NCBI GenBank assembly: GCA_964478545.1 | Contig: CAYZIS010000007.1 | Span: 1 to 64,000, forward strand | Origin: DQWO01 sp964478545 | GTDB lineage: Bacteria > Desulfobacterota > Anaeroferrophillalia > Anaeroferrophillales > Anaeroferrophillaceae | Length of the DNA stretch: 64,000 bases | Direction: 5' to 3' | Shown: positions 24,681 to 33,319 of the stretch, in pieces | How positions within the stretch are numbered: the first letter of the stretch is position 1 | Layout of the letters: each line of letters opens with the position of its first letter | Position numbers and translations under genes: made by a program | Notes under the pieces: model-generated | The model's database searches: none | Told to the model about the DNA's origin: nothing | Seen by the model: the letters and a program-made list of their open reading frames with translations, nothing else

Positions 24681-24774
24681 TTGTTTTGGGTTGAGGGCGT
24701 TAGACTGCCTTTGTGTCGTATATATGGTTGATGATTATGTATCGTAAGAATAACTTTGTCGCAAGGGAAATTAC

Positions 24775-25806
24775 ATGAATAAAATAGTATCCGGGAAAAC
24801 TTTGGCTTTAACCATGGGTGATCCGGCTGGTATCGGTCCGGAAATAATAGTCAAAAGCATTTTGAAGCTGGAGCCTGAAGAGCGGCTAGATTTATTGGTG
24901 ATTGGCGACCAGCAAAGGCTCAATATGACAGCTGAAAGTATGGCCTGTAGTGATGAAATAATTTTTATTGGCAGTCAGGAGGCTGGGTCAGAAATATCGG
25001 TAGTACAGGGAAAAATTGCCGTACCGGTTGTCAATCCATTATCTGCACCTTTGCCGGATCTTCCGTGTGGACGGAACTACCCCGAGTATGGAAAGGCCGC
25101 GTTTGCCTATTTGAAGCGTGCTATCGAGCTGGCAATGGCTGGACAGGTTGCTGGTATTGTTACTGCCCCGCTGGCCAAACATTCTTTGCATCTTGCCGGA
25201 CTGGAGTATCCCGGCCATACGGAAATACTGCAGGAATTTGCCGGCAGCCCGGAGGTGGCGATGATGTTTTGGGGGAAACAGATGAAAGTATTACTGGCAA
25301 CCACGCATATTTCGTTGGCTCAGGTGCCGGCATCGCTGACCGTGGAACTGCTGGAACGAAAGATAAAATTATTGGTTGAATTTCTGCGTCAGACAGGTTC
25401 CGCTACCGGCAAATCGATTGCGGTGGCGGCACTGAATCCCCACGCGGGAGAAGATGGTGCCTTTGGTGATGAAGAGAACCGCATTATCAGACCAGCACTG
25501 CAGTCCTGCTCCCACCTGGGTTTGCCGGTGATCGGTCCTATTCCCGCTGATGTCCTGTTTTATCAGGCAGTGCAGGGGCGTTATGATGCAGTAGTTGCTT
25601 TATATCATGATCAAGGCCTTATCCCCTTTAAAATGCTTCATTTTTCCGATGGGGTGAATGTTACCATTGGGCTGCCATTTATCCGGACTTCCGTGGATCA
25701 TGGTACCGCGTTTGATATTGCCGGGAAGAATAGTGCTGATTGTTCAAGTATGGTGGAGGCAATCAGGCTGGCATCTTATTTGAGTTTTTCAGCTAAAATG
25801 GTCTGA
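24775..25806 (+). CDS. pdxA: 4-hydroxythreonine-4-phosphate dehydrogenase family (PdxA)
   Basis: A 343-residue dehydrogenase that begins LALTMGDPAGIGPEIIVK. The metal-binding histidines are in YPGHTEIL, ATTHISL and ALYHDQGLIPFK, and the C-terminal VTIGLPFIRTSVDHGTAFDIAG is diagnostic. PdxA makes the precursor of pyridoxal phosphate; the related PdxA2 group acts on phosphorylated threonate or erythronate. The gene stands alone on the + strand beside an IclR-regulated TRAP transporter, a context that would also fit PdxA2, so the substrate is not certain. AGGGA precedes the ATG. Confidence 0.92.
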   Translation: MNKIVSGKTLALTMGDPAGIGPEIIVKSILKLEPEERLDLLVIGDQQRLNMTAESMACSDEIIFIGSQEAGSEISVVQGKIAVPVVNPLSAPLPDLPCGRNYPEYGKAAFAYLKRAIELAMAGQVAGIVTAPLAKHSLHLAGLEYPGHTEILQEFAGSPEVAMMFWGKQMKVLLATTHISLAQVPASLTVELLERKIKLLVEFLRQTGSATGKSIAVAALNPHAGEDGAFGDEENRIIRPALQSCSHLGLPVIGPIPADVLFYQAVQGRYDAVVALYHDQGLIPFKMLHFSDGVNVTIGLPFIRTSVDHGTAFDIAGKNSADCSSMVEAIRLASYLSFSAKMV

Positions 25807-25891
25807 TGAAGTACATCACTACTACTAGCTTCTTGCTGGGGCCGATTAAATTTTTACTGGATGCTGGAAGGTGATGAAAAGAATTTTGAGT

Positions 25892-27193
25892 TTAATTCAT
25901 CAGGCCGGGCAGAAAGATCGAAATTTGTGGAATGACAATTAAAATGATGGTGCCGACAATCAACGCGATGAGGAAAGGGATAACTCCTCTGAAGATGGTA
26001 GCCAGAGGGATTTCAGGGGCAACTCCTTTGACGACATAGACATTGATGCCGACCGGAGGCGAGATGACCCCCATTTGGGTGACCAGGACAATAATGACGC
26101 CAAACCAGATCGGATCATAATGAAGGGCCAGGATGACCGGATAAAAAATGGGGACGGTCAAGAGGATTAGAGCCAGAGCATCGATAAAACAGCCGCCGAT
26201 CAGATAGACTGCGATAATGACCATCATGGTGAAAAAACGGGGTAGCGGTAGGCCGGCAACCCAACCCGCCAGGTCATACGGGATTCGGGCAACGGCCAGA
26301 AAATGGCCAAAAATTACGGCCCCGGTAACGATGATCATGACCATGCAGGTGGTGCGGGTGGTTTCAAAAAGCGAGATTTTCAATTTTGCAAAAGTCAGAT
26401 TGCGGCCCATAAGGGCGATACCGATACTGCATAAGGCACCAACCGCACCAGCCTCGGTAGGGGTGAAAAATCCGACAAAAAGACCGCCTATAACCAGACC
26501 GAAGATGAGCAGGGTTTCACCTGTTCCTTTGAGAGACTGAAACCTGTTCCGCCAACTTGTTGGCGGTCCGGAAGGACCCAGCTCAGGGTGGCGGCGACAG
26601 GAGAGGCTGATGGCCAGGCAAAAGAGGCCGGCTATCAATAGCCCCGGAAGGATTCCGGCCATGAAAAGCTTGCTGATCGATTGCTCGGTCATAATGCCGT
26701 AGACTATGAATACCACACTGGGGGGGATCAACATGCCGAGGCTGCCACCGGAAGCGACGGCGCCGGTGGCCAACTCCATGGAGTAATTGTAGCGTTTCAT
26801 CTCCGGCAGAGCGACGGTGGCCATAGTCGCGGCGGTTGCTGGAGATGATCCGCAGATTGCGCCAAAGGCGGTGCAAGCACCAACGGTTGCCATTGCCAGT
26901 CCGCCGGGCCGGTGGCCGATGAAGGCGTAGGCGGTATCGTAGAGACGACGGCTGATGCCGGCATGGAAGGAAACCTGGCCCATAAAGATAAAAAGCGGTA
27001 TAACCGTCAGGCCGTAAGAGCTGAAGGTCGAAAAAACATCCCGGGCCAGCAGAGAGAGAGCTGCGTCAAGACTGACCAGCTGGACGAAGCCGGTAAAGCC
27101 AACTATCGCCATGGCAAAGCCGACCGGAATCCGGGCAAAAAGGAGCAGGATCAAAGCGGCAATGCCAATCAAACCAATGGTGCAGGGACTCAT
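25892..27193 (-). CDS. TRAP transporter large permease subunit (DctM-like)
   Basis: A 433-residue integral membrane protein with about twelve hydrophobic spans. It shows the DctM signature throughout: IPLFIFMGQVSFHAGISRRLYD, GSSPATAATMATVALPEMKR, SGGSLGMLIPPSVVFIVYG, FFTPTEAGAVGALC and TQMGVISPPVGINVYVVKG (each split where long). It forms the sodium-driven translocation path of a TRAP uptake system for organic acids. It follows the small subunit gene by two bases. The three TRAP genes run binding protein, small subunit, large subunit. Confidence 0.93.
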   Translation of the reverse strand: MSPCTIGLIGIAALILLLFARIPVGFAMAIVGFTGFVQLVSLDAALSLLARDVFSTFSSYGLTVIPLFIFMGQVSFHAGISRRLYDTAYAFIGHRPGGLAMATVGACTAFGAICGSSPATAATMATVALPEMKRYNYSMELATGAVASGGSLGMLIPPSVVFIVYGIMTEQSISKLFMAGILPGLLIAGLFCLAISLSCRRHPELGPSGPPTSWRNRFQSLKGTGETLLIFGLVIGGLFVGFFTPTEAGAVGALCSIGIALMGRNLTFAKLKISLFETTRTTCMVMIIVTGAVIFGHFLAVARIPYDLAGWVAGLPLPRFFTMMVIIAVYLIGGCFIDALALILLTVPIFYPVILALHYDPIWFGVIIVLVTQMGVISPPVGINVYVVKGVAPEIPLATIFRGVIPFLIALIVGTIILIVIPQISIFLPGLMN

Positions 27194-27195
27194 GC

Positions 27196-27666
27196 TTAGG
27201 TCACCTTTTGCCAGGGGGTTGCAAGTTCAAGAAGAAGTACAATGCAGACCAATAGCGCGGCGGCGGAGATAGCGTAGACTATGGGGTAAAAAGGCATTTG
27301 CAGGCTTAAGGTAACCTCTCCGGTGGACCTGAGAATATTGGCATAGAGGAAAGATTGCCAGGCGATTAATCCAAAGAGACAGATGCTCAGCAGGGTGGTG
27401 ATGATGGTACAGATTTCTCGGGCCGAGGGCGGTAGTTTTTCGACCACAAATTCTACCGCGACATGACCTTTGTTCAAAGTGGTGGCTGGGATTGCCAGGG
27501 CAATAGTCAGAGCTCCGAAAAGTCCGACAAGTTCGTAAGCCCCGAGAATAGGATGTTTGAAGAGACGCAATAAGACATCAGCACAAGTCAGCACCATCAT
27601 CGCGATGACGCAGATGGCCGACAGGTAATTCATCAGGACTGCTAGTTGTTGGGTAATCTTGTGCAT
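27196..27666 (-). CDS. TRAP transporter small permease subunit (DctQ-like)
   Basis: A 156-residue protein with four hydrophobic segments and the DctQ pattern DVLLRLFKHPILGAYELVGL, then ATTLNKGHVAVEFVVEKLPP and SLQMPFYPIVYAISAAALLV. It partners the large subunit in the membrane. GGAGAAA lies directly before the ATG. Just upstream, between it and the binding-protein gene, a 249-bp mobile element has been inserted (27692-27940); it breaks no reading frame but could affect coexpression. Confidence 0.9.
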   Translation of the reverse strand: MHKITQQLAVLMNYLSAICVIAMMVLTCADVLLRLFKHPILGAYELVGLFGALTIALAIPATTLNKGHVAVEFVVEKLPPSAREICTIITTLLSICLFGLIAWQSFLYANILRSTGEVTLSLQMPFYPIVYAISAAALLVCIVLLLELATPWQKVT

Positions 27667-27691
27667 TTTCTCCAGTATTCCTTGTTTATAT

Positions 27692-27940
27692 CAGCAGTGT
27701 CCGGTATGTTTTTTGCGTCAGGTTCAATGTCGGCAACCGGTGCTGTTTCAAGTGCGACATCGTAAGATGCCGTTGCTTTTCCCGGCGATTGGAGCGTGAA
27801 AGTTGCCATGTTTGAGCCCTACAGGGCGAGTTTGGCAACTTTAGCGTAATGAGCCGCTGGAAAAGCAGGCAATCGAGCGCCAAAAAGCGCTGAAATCAGC
27901 TCCGGTTGACAGTATGCAACTTTCTAACCGGACAGTACTG
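27692..27940 (-). mobile_element. 249-bp non-autonomous element (family M1), copy 1
   Basis: Ends CAGCAGTGTCCGG and CCGGACAGTACTG form imperfect terminal inverted repeats. The element is flanked by a perfect 9-bp direct duplication TGTTTATAT (27683-27691 and 27941-27949). It is reversed relative to copies at 44694-44945 and 50030-50278. It contains no gene; a short shadow frame inside is conserved among copies only because the DNA is. It sits between dctP and dctQ genes. Confidence 0.85.
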
Positions 27941-28007
27941 TGTTTATATGGCAATTCAGTCAAGGGGTAGCCAAATAAGTTTTATCGATCTATCAAACGG
28001 CAAGCAA

Positions 28008-29033
28008 TTATTTCAGCATTTCTTGAATTTTGGCTAATACTTTGTCTCCCGGCAATCCTTTACTGGTTGTTTTTTTAACATAGTCATCCAGTATCGGTTT
28101 GACTTTGGCTTTCCATTTGGCGTTCTCAGCCGCTGACAGTGAAAGGATCTTGTTTCCTTTTGCCAGAGTGAAAGCGCGACCGGCGGCATCTGCGTCATCC
28201 CAGGCCTGGCCCTGAATTTTAACCCATTCGGCGCTGACGTCTTCGAAAATCTTTTTCAGTTTGTCAGGCAAGGCCTGCCATTTTCTTTTGTTCATGACCA
28301 CGAACATGGAGGTTGTATAGCCGATATCCGGAATGTCGGTGCTGTATTTGATTACCTCGCCTTGTTTCCAGCCTTTGAGAACCTCAATTGGCCCGATGGT
28401 ACCATCGACAGTACCTTTCTGTAGAGCTTCATAAGTATCACCCTGGGGCATGGCGACTGGCAGGGCGCCAAGAGTCTTAACTATTTTGGCGCTGAGTCCA
28501 GTAGAGCGTATTTTCATCCCTTTGAGATCGGCCAAATGTTGAACAGCCCTCTTTTTGGTGTGGAGAACGCCGGGGCCATGGGCGTGAATATAGAGAACTT
28601 TTGTATCCTGTACCTCTTTGGGATTGAACTCTTTGGTGATCGTTGTGGCAATCCAGGTAGCGGTTTTGCCGTCTGGATACCCTACCGGCAAATCAAGACC
28701 TTCAAGCAGGGGGAATCTACCCCGGGTGTAGGCAAAGCAGGACATGCCGATATCAGAGATGCCGTTAACAACGCCATCGTACACCTGAGGAGCTTTGGTC
28801 AAAGTTCCCCCGGGGTAGATCATGATCTCGACCTGCCCGTTACTTCTTTTCTCGATCTCTTTGGCCCAGGCCACACCAGCTTTGCATTGGGCATGGATGG
28901 GGGGGAAGAAAATACTATAGGAGAGGTGGATCTTTTCTTCTTTGGCGATGCTGTTGACAGGAAGTATGAAGACGATAGCAGCGGCTATTAGTAGTAGAAG
29001 ACAGTGAAAACGGAAGTTTCTTTTTCTGTTCAT
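28008..29033 (-). CDS. TRAP transporter substrate-binding protein (DctP-like)
   Basis: A 341-residue periplasmic protein from the ATG at 29033, which has AGGAGG upstream. The signal peptide covers about residues 1-31 (hydrophobic LLLLIAAAIVFILPV, cleavage near NSIAKE). The mature part starts KIHLSYSIFFPPIHAQCKAG and has the TRAP features VEIMIYPGGTLTKAPQVYDG, LKGMKIRSTGLSAKIVKTLG and AMPQGDTYEALQKGTVDGTI. The conserved arginine in KIRSTG binds the ligand carboxylate, so an organic acid is likely. A possible IclR-controlled promoter lies upstream, with a 112-bp repeat element in the leader. Confidence 0.93.
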   Translation of the reverse strand: MNRKRNFRFHCLLLLIAAAIVFILPVNSIAKEEKIHLSYSIFFPPIHAQCKAGVAWAKEIEKRSNGQVEIMIYPGGTLTKAPQVYDGVVNGISDIGMSCFAYTRGRFPLLEGLDLPVGYPDGKTATWIATTITKEFNPKEVQDTKVLYIHAHGPGVLHTKKRAVQHLADLKGMKIRSTGLSAKIVKTLGALPVAMPQGDTYEALQKGTVDGTIGPIEVLKGWKQGEVIKYSTDIPDIGYTTSMFVVMNKRKWQALPDKLKKIFEDVSAEWVKIQGQAWDDADAAGRAFTLAKGNKILSLSAAENAKWKAKVKPILDDYVKKTTSKGLPGDKVLAKIQEMLK

Positions 29034-29082
29034 AATAATCCTCCTGTAAAAAAGTGGGTTAGTTTGTAAGTATATATCAATT

Positions 29083-29194
29083 CTCAACTTTCTGAATCGC
29101 TCTAAAAACAGCCCTGCCTGTCGGCAGACACGGCTATGAGCCAAGCCTGAACATCTATAATGTATTCCTGACAATGCAAGTTCAGAAAATTGAG
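29083..29194. mobile_element. 112-bp inverted-repeat element (family M2), copy 1
   Basis: Ends CTCAACTTTCTGA and TCAGAAAATTGAG are 13-base terminal inverted repeats with one mismatch. The interior contains CCTGCCTGTCGGCAGACACG and continues with the same core as the 7546, 37526 and 56155 repeats, reversed. The second copy is 54122-54231. It lies between the predicted promoter and the dctP start. Confidence 0.75.
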
Positions 29195-29201
29195 TCAATT
29201 T

Positions 29202-29240
29202 AAATGTAGTGGATATAGAATTTTATTTCACAAAATGCAA
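29202..29240 (-). promoter_or_regulatory. Predicted dctP promoter with a possible IclR site
   Basis: TTGCAT (29240-29235), 17 bases, then TATATC (29217-29212) read toward dctP. The 12-mer AAATGTAGTGGA (29202-29213, + strand) overlaps the -10 box and recurs at 29643-29654 on the iclR side of the same intergenic region. This suggests a shared operator for the divergent pair. Confidence 0.4.
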
Positions 29241-29431
29241 GTGTAATAATTTTTTATGATCCTGCAACCTCTCATTTTACGATTGTGGAATGCCATCGTC
29301 TGGCTAAAACTCCGGTGATCGAGGGGCCAAAAGCGCCGAAAATCAAACCCGGTTAGAAGGAATAAAATAAGCTTTCTCGATAACAATGTGGAAATATAAA
29401 AAGAATCTTTGATTAAATTGTTATTATTTTC

Positions 29432-29460
29432 TTGACAATTTAATAACAGTATTTTATCTT
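29432..29460 (+). promoter_or_regulatory. Predicted promoter in the dctP-iclR intergenic region
   Basis: TTGACA (29432-29437), 17 bases, TATCTT (29455-29460), pointing toward iclR. It would give a leader of about 480 bases that includes the hairpins at 29495-29596 and 29839-29888. Confidence 0.45.
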
Positions 29461-29494
29461 TGGTATATTCTATGTATAATTAAAAACATTAAAC

Positions 29495-29888
29495 CACCAG
29501 TTCTGCTGGTGCGATCCCAGAAGGTTCTGCCGATCTGGCGAGATATACCTCCTCATTGAAAATTCCCGAAAATTGGAGGGACTCGAAGGAGGTATCGTAA
29601 CAGAACACCGGATTTGTAAATTATGTTTATTGGGTTCCATTCAAATGTAGTGGAATTATTATTGTTGCCTTTTTGAATGTCAAGAGTAACAATGGCCAAA
29701 AAATGTGGTAAGCATTTTTGGACTCGTGCCTATTTTGTGAGCCCGTAGGGTGGAACGAAAAAATTATAAGGGTTTATATCCGGAACTAAGAGTTGTCTGA
29801 TAAATGGTAGTAGGATTTGCCAGAGTTTGAGTAACAATGGCCCCTTCCAGGGGCCCTCACGAAGCCACCGGCTCTGCCGGTGGAGCTT
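29495..29888 (+). other. Structured non-coding DNA upstream of iclR
   Basis: Hairpin CACCAG-TTCTG-CTGGTG (29495-29511) and hairpin CACCGG-CTCTG-CCGGTG (29866-29882) have the same shape with compensating base changes. Between them GATATACCTCCT (29542-29553) pairs with AGGAGGTATC (29587-29596), and GGCCCC-TTCCA-GGGGCC lies at 29839-29855. The 14-mer GAGTAACAATGGCC occurs at 29684 and 29829. The arrangement suggests the ends of a lost IS200/IS605-like element or a structured leader. No protein frame is credible here. Confidence 0.45.
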
Positions 29889-29949
29889 CACTGTTTTATT
29901 TTCATATAACACCGGTTTTTATCCGGGGGTTTGTGCCCGAGGGGGGGTC

Positions 29950-30765
29950 ATGATTAAACGGGAAAAATCGAATTATACCATTCAGGCGGTAGCCCATGCG
30001 TTGGCTTTGTTGGAGGAATTCAGTGGTGATACTGATGAGCTGGGAGTAACGGAGCTCAGCAAACGTTTGAAATTGCATAAAAACAATGTTTTTCGGCTAC
30101 TGGCAACCTTGGAAGAGCGGGGGTATATCGAACAAAACCGAGTGACGGAAAATTATCGCCTCGGTATTAAGAGCCTGGAGCTTGGACAGACATTCATTAA
30201 GCAGATGGGAGTCTTGCGTCAGGCCCGTCCCATCATGGAACGTTTAAGTCAGGATCTGCGTGAAAATGCCTACGTGGGAGTGATTCGCAATCATAATGTT
30301 GTCTATCTGGATGTGGTTGAATCGGATCAGGCGGTGCGGGTTGTTTCCCGGGTTGGATCACAGTTGCCGGTCTGGTGTTCCGCTATCGGCAAGGGTCAGA
30401 TTGCCGATCTCAATCAGGGCGAGTTAGATAAAGTTTTACCGCCGGTACGGGACTGGCGGGAATGTACGAAAAATTCTATTAAAAATAAGGAAGAATTGCT
30501 GAAAGAGCTTGAAATGGTTCGTGAATTGGGATATGCAGTTGATAATGAGGAATATGACCTGGATGTAAAGTGTGTTGGCGCCTCGATTCGCGATTATACC
30601 AAAAGGGTGGTTGCCGGTATCAGCGTTTCAGGTCCATCCTTCCGTTTGTCAGCGGAACGGATTGCCGATGAGGTCGGTCCGGCGGTAAAAAAAGCAGCGG
30701 CTGATATATCCCGGCGTCTTGGATATGAAGTGGCATTGAATGTTGCTGGAGAATCATCAGACTAA
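29950..30765 (+). CDS. IclR-family transcriptional regulator
   Basis: A 271-residue regulator. The N-terminal winged helix covers about residues 10-75 (ALALLEEFSGDTDELGVTEL, then KNNVFRLLATLEERGYIEQN). The effector domain has LGQTFIKQMGVLRQARPIME, VGSQLPVWCSAIGKGQIAD and YAVDNEEYDLDVKCVGASIR, as in IclR/KdgR proteins. It lies divergent from the TRAP operon and probably controls it. The GTC-ATG start at 29950 has a G-rich run upstream; earlier in-frame starts lie in the hairpin region and are rejected. Its 3' end overlaps hemW by 26 bases. Confidence 0.92.
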   Translation: MIKREKSNYTIQAVAHALALLEEFSGDTDELGVTELSKRLKLHKNNVFRLLATLEERGYIEQNRVTENYRLGIKSLELGQTFIKQMGVLRQARPIMERLSQDLRENAYVGVIRNHNVVYLDVVESDQAVRVVSRVGSQLPVWCSAIGKGQIADLNQGELDKVLPPVRDWRECTKNSIKNKEELLKELEMVRELGYAVDNEEYDLDVKCVGASIRDYTKRVVAGISVSGPSFRLSAERIADEVGPAVKKAAADISRRLGYEVALNVAGESSD

Positions 30766-31948
30766 TTTTTCTGCTTCCGCGTTTTCTCTTTATCTGCATA
30801 TCCCTTTTTGTCTCTCCAGGTGCCATTATTGTGCCTTCTATTCCACCGTTGCGACCCCAGTTCCTGAAGCCCTCTATCTCAGGGCATTATTAAATCAGTT
30901 TAATGTCAGGGTTGGCGATTGGCACGGGCGTCAACTTAAGACGATTTATATAGGAGGTGGTACACCATCTCTCCTATCTCCATCATTCTACGCGAAATTC
31001 CTTAACTGTTTATCTTCTCATTTTCATTTCCTGCCGGGTACTGAAATCACCATTGAGGCCAATCCTGCAACCCTGAACGAAGAAAAAATCAGGGCTTATC
31101 AATCACTGGGTATCAACCGGTTCAGCCTGGGTATTCAGACCTTTGCCGATTGGGGCTTGGAATTACTGGGACGTCAGCATTCCAGTGCTGATGCTGTAGA
31201 TACGGTTAAAATGATGCATCGTTGCGGCGTGAAAAATCTCAGTATTGATTTAATATATGCCTATCCCGGGCAAACCTTTGTCGGCCTTCGCAGCGATCTG
31301 GAATCAGCTATCCGCCTGGAACCGGTACATATCTCTGCCTATTGCCTGTCTATCGAATCGGGTACGCCCCTGGCGAAAGCAATAAAAAATAAAGTTTTAC
31401 CACGGCCATCGGAAGATGATCAGTCCCGTTTTATGGAGGAAACAGCCAATTTTCTTGGTGATTCCGGATACTGTCAGTATGAAATATCCAATTTTTCCCG
31501 GCCCGGTTTCCAGTCTCGACACAACCTGGCTTACTGGGAATTGCAGGATTACTGGGGTCTGGGTGCTGGTGCCTGGTCCTCACGAAGGTTGGAAAAAAAT
31601 AAATTGTGTTGGGCTACCAGATATATGAATGAGCCTGAGGTAGAAGGTTATCTACGTCGTTTTGGTGACTATGTTGAAAACCTAGACCATGCTGTTTCTG
31701 CTGAGATAGATACCATATCCTACGAAACTTCCTTTGCCGAGCGAATGATCATGGGGCTAAGACTTGTTGGCGGTGTTGATTTGGCTGCTGTGGCTGCTGA
31801 ATATGATTGTAATTTGGTCCATCGTGCTTTAGCCCGGCTGGATGTGGCAATGGGTGTAGGATTAGTGGAGCGGCTGGATGACCATCTGAGATTGACTGCT
31901 CGAGGCCGCCTGCTGGCAGATGAAGTGGCATTGGAGCTACTGGATTGA
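30740..31948 (+). CDS. hemW: HemW, coproporphyrinogen-III-oxidase-like radical SAM haem chaperone
   Basis: A 402-residue radical SAM protein. LYLHIPFCLSRCHYCAFYS holds CxxxCxxC, followed by TIYIGGGTPSLLSP and TIEANPATLNEEKIRAYQSL, then RFSLGIQTF and YEISNFSRPGFQSRHNLAYW. HemN oxidases carry an extra cysteine after the cluster motif (CxxxCxxCxC); here that position is Phe, as in HemW, which inserts haem rather than making it. The ATG at 30740 overlaps the iclR 3' end, so translation may be coupled. Confidence 0.92.
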   Translation: MLLENHQTNFSASAFSLYLHIPFCLSRCHYCAFYSTVATPVPEALYLRALLNQFNVRVGDWHGRQLKTIYIGGGTPSLLSPSFYAKFLNCLSSHFHFLPGTEITIEANPATLNEEKIRAYQSLGINRFSLGIQTFADWGLELLGRQHSSADAVDTVKMMHRCGVKNLSIDLIYAYPGQTFVGLRSDLESAIRLEPVHISAYCLSIESGTPLAKAIKNKVLPRPSEDDQSRFMEETANFLGDSGYCQYEISNFSRPGFQSRHNLAYWELQDYWGLGAGAWSSRRLEKNKLCWATRYMNEPEVEGYLRRFGDYVENLDHAVSAEIDTISYETSFAERMIMGLRLVGGVDLAAVAAEYDCNLVHRALARLDVAMGVGLVERLDDHLRLTARGRLLADEVALELLD

Positions 31949-32047
31949 GCACTTTTGGTCACGAGAGTTACTCAATTTAAGTTGACAAAATAAGGGGGGA
32001 CGGTTTAAGGTTCGCCTGAATTTTATGATGGAAAGGATGAATGACTG

Positions 32048-32584
32048 ATGGATAAAGCGAAACGACAGGGACTGATTATTGTCAATACCGGCCACGGCAA
32101 GGGGAAGACAACGGCAGCTCTGGGGACTGCTTTTCGGGCTGCCGGCCAGGGTTTTGAAATTATCATCATTCAATTTATCAAGGGTTCCTGGAAATATGGT
32201 GAACTGGAAGCGGCAAAAAAATTTGATAATATAACCATTACCCCGATGGGCAAGGGTTTTATTAGATTGGGATCGGCTGAACCTGAGTCCGCTGACTGCG
32301 AGCTGGCGGAAAAGACCTGGCAGGCTTGTGAACAGGCCATTTTATCCGGTGATTATGATCTGGTTATTTGTGATGAAGTAAATTATGCCCTTTCCTATAA
32401 GTTGCTGTCTGTCCAGCGGGTGGTTGAAACACTCAATAATAAGCCATCCCATGTTCATGTTATTCTGACCGGTCGTGATGCTCCTCCGGAAATTATTGAG
32501 CTGGCAGACCTGGTAACAGAAATGAAAGAGATTAAACATCCTTATAAAAAGGGAATATCAGCCCAGCGAGGCATAGAATTCTGA
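32048..32584 (+). CDS. cobO: Cob(I)alamin adenosyltransferase, CobO/BtuR type
   Basis: A 178-residue enzyme with the P-loop variant NTGHGKGKTTAALGTAFRA, IIQFIKGSWKYGELEAAKKF, and VICDEVNYALSYKLL. The last motifs VILTGRDAPPEIIELADLVT and HPYKKGISAQRGIEF are the usual C-terminus. It transfers adenosyl from ATP to the cobalt of corrinoids. It opens the cobalamin run of the window. The following gene starts within its stop codon (TGATG), so the two are translationally coupled. Confidence 0.95.
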   Translation: MDKAKRQGLIIVNTGHGKGKTTAALGTAFRAAGQGFEIIIIQFIKGSWKYGELEAAKKFDNITITPMGKGFIRLGSAEPESADCELAEKTWQACEQAILSGDYDLVICDEVNYALSYKLLSVQRVVETLNNKPSHVHVILTGRDAPPEIIELADLVTEMKEIKHPYKKGISAQRGIEF

Positions 32585-33303
32585 TGGGAACCCTGGCTGA
32601 ATTTCTTGCTTATGTCCAGATTAAGGAACCTTTTTTGGGAAAATCCCTTGATTATCTGCTGGCGGCATCGCTTGAGAAACAGCAGGTGACCATAGTGTTA
32701 CCCAAAGCTTCCATCCCTCTGTCAATGGTTATGGATCGCCGCCAACTATTGCAGCAGTTGGTTGACCATTTCTGGCCGGACTCGCGGCTGGTAAATATCC
32801 ATACCCGTGAAGTGTCAGGAGAACTGCGTTTATTTCCCCTTGAAGCTTCTAAATATTGGAATGATCTGGTTTTTTTCCTGCCCACGGGAGAAAGCTGTGA
32901 TACAATAACCAACGTTCAGCTGCTGGCGGCCGGTATAATTGCCAAGCCAGACTATGAAAAGTTTAAAAAATCAACGCAGAGTGATGCCGGAGGAAACTGG
33001 CTGGAAGAATCTTTTATCGCTTCTGGAGGTGAAATTTATTCCGGGATTTCGCTGGAAAAGCTGGTTGCCATTGCCGGCCAGCGAGCCCAAAAAAAAAGGG
33101 GTATCGCTCATTTTGTTACCTTAGCCATGTCAGTTGAGTTGTTTTTAAGCCTGGACTATCATTTTTTACGGTTGAAGGAGTTTGGTGTCAGTGGTTTGGG
33201 GCCCTTGACAGCCAGAAGTGTCCTAGGACATCTGCATGCGGTATTTCCGGGCCAGTATTGTGCTGGCTTAAGCCTTGTTCACCAGCTGTCAGGTCATCAT
33301 TAA
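32584..33303 (+). CDS. Unrecognised protein coupled to cobO
   Basis: I do not recognise this 239-residue protein. It starts in the cobO stop codon (TGATG) and ends just before btuF, so it belongs to the cobalamin run. No signal peptide, membrane span or metal motif is visible. Residues 1-75 (TLAEFLAYVQIKEPFLGKSL, then VTIVLPKASIPLSMVMDRRQ, then LVNIHTREV) resemble the rhythm of the C-terminal domain of DNA polymerase III tau subunits, an impression only. The second half (ISLEKLVAIAGQRAQKKRG, FGVSGLGPLTARSVLG) matches nothing I know. Coding quality and tight packing argue that it is real. Confidence 0.75.
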   Translation: MGTLAEFLAYVQIKEPFLGKSLDYLLAASLEKQQVTIVLPKASIPLSMVMDRRQLLQQLVDHFWPDSRLVNIHTREVSGELRLFPLEASKYWNDLVFFLPTGESCDTITNVQLLAAGIIAKPDYEKFKKSTQSDAGGNWLEESFIASGGEIYSGISLEKLVAIAGQRAQKKRGIAHFVTLAMSVELFLSLDYHFLRLKEFGVSGLGPLTARSVLGHLHAVFPGQYCAGLSLVHQLSGHH

Positions 33304-33319
33304 GCATGGTTTCTTGCAG

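Noticed and set aside
27686..27883. A 65-codon frame conserved with one at 50087-50377
   Set aside because: Both lie inside copies of the M1 element. Similarity comes from the DNA element, the frames differ in length and lack ribosome sites.
29730..29912. A 60-codon minus-strand frame in the dctP-iclR gap
   Set aside because: It runs through the GGCCCC and CACCGG hairpins and has no protein-family resemblance.
31949..32047. Cobalamin riboswitch upstream of cobO
   Set aside because: The short gap lacks a B12-box-like conserved sequence or the expected multi-stem structure.
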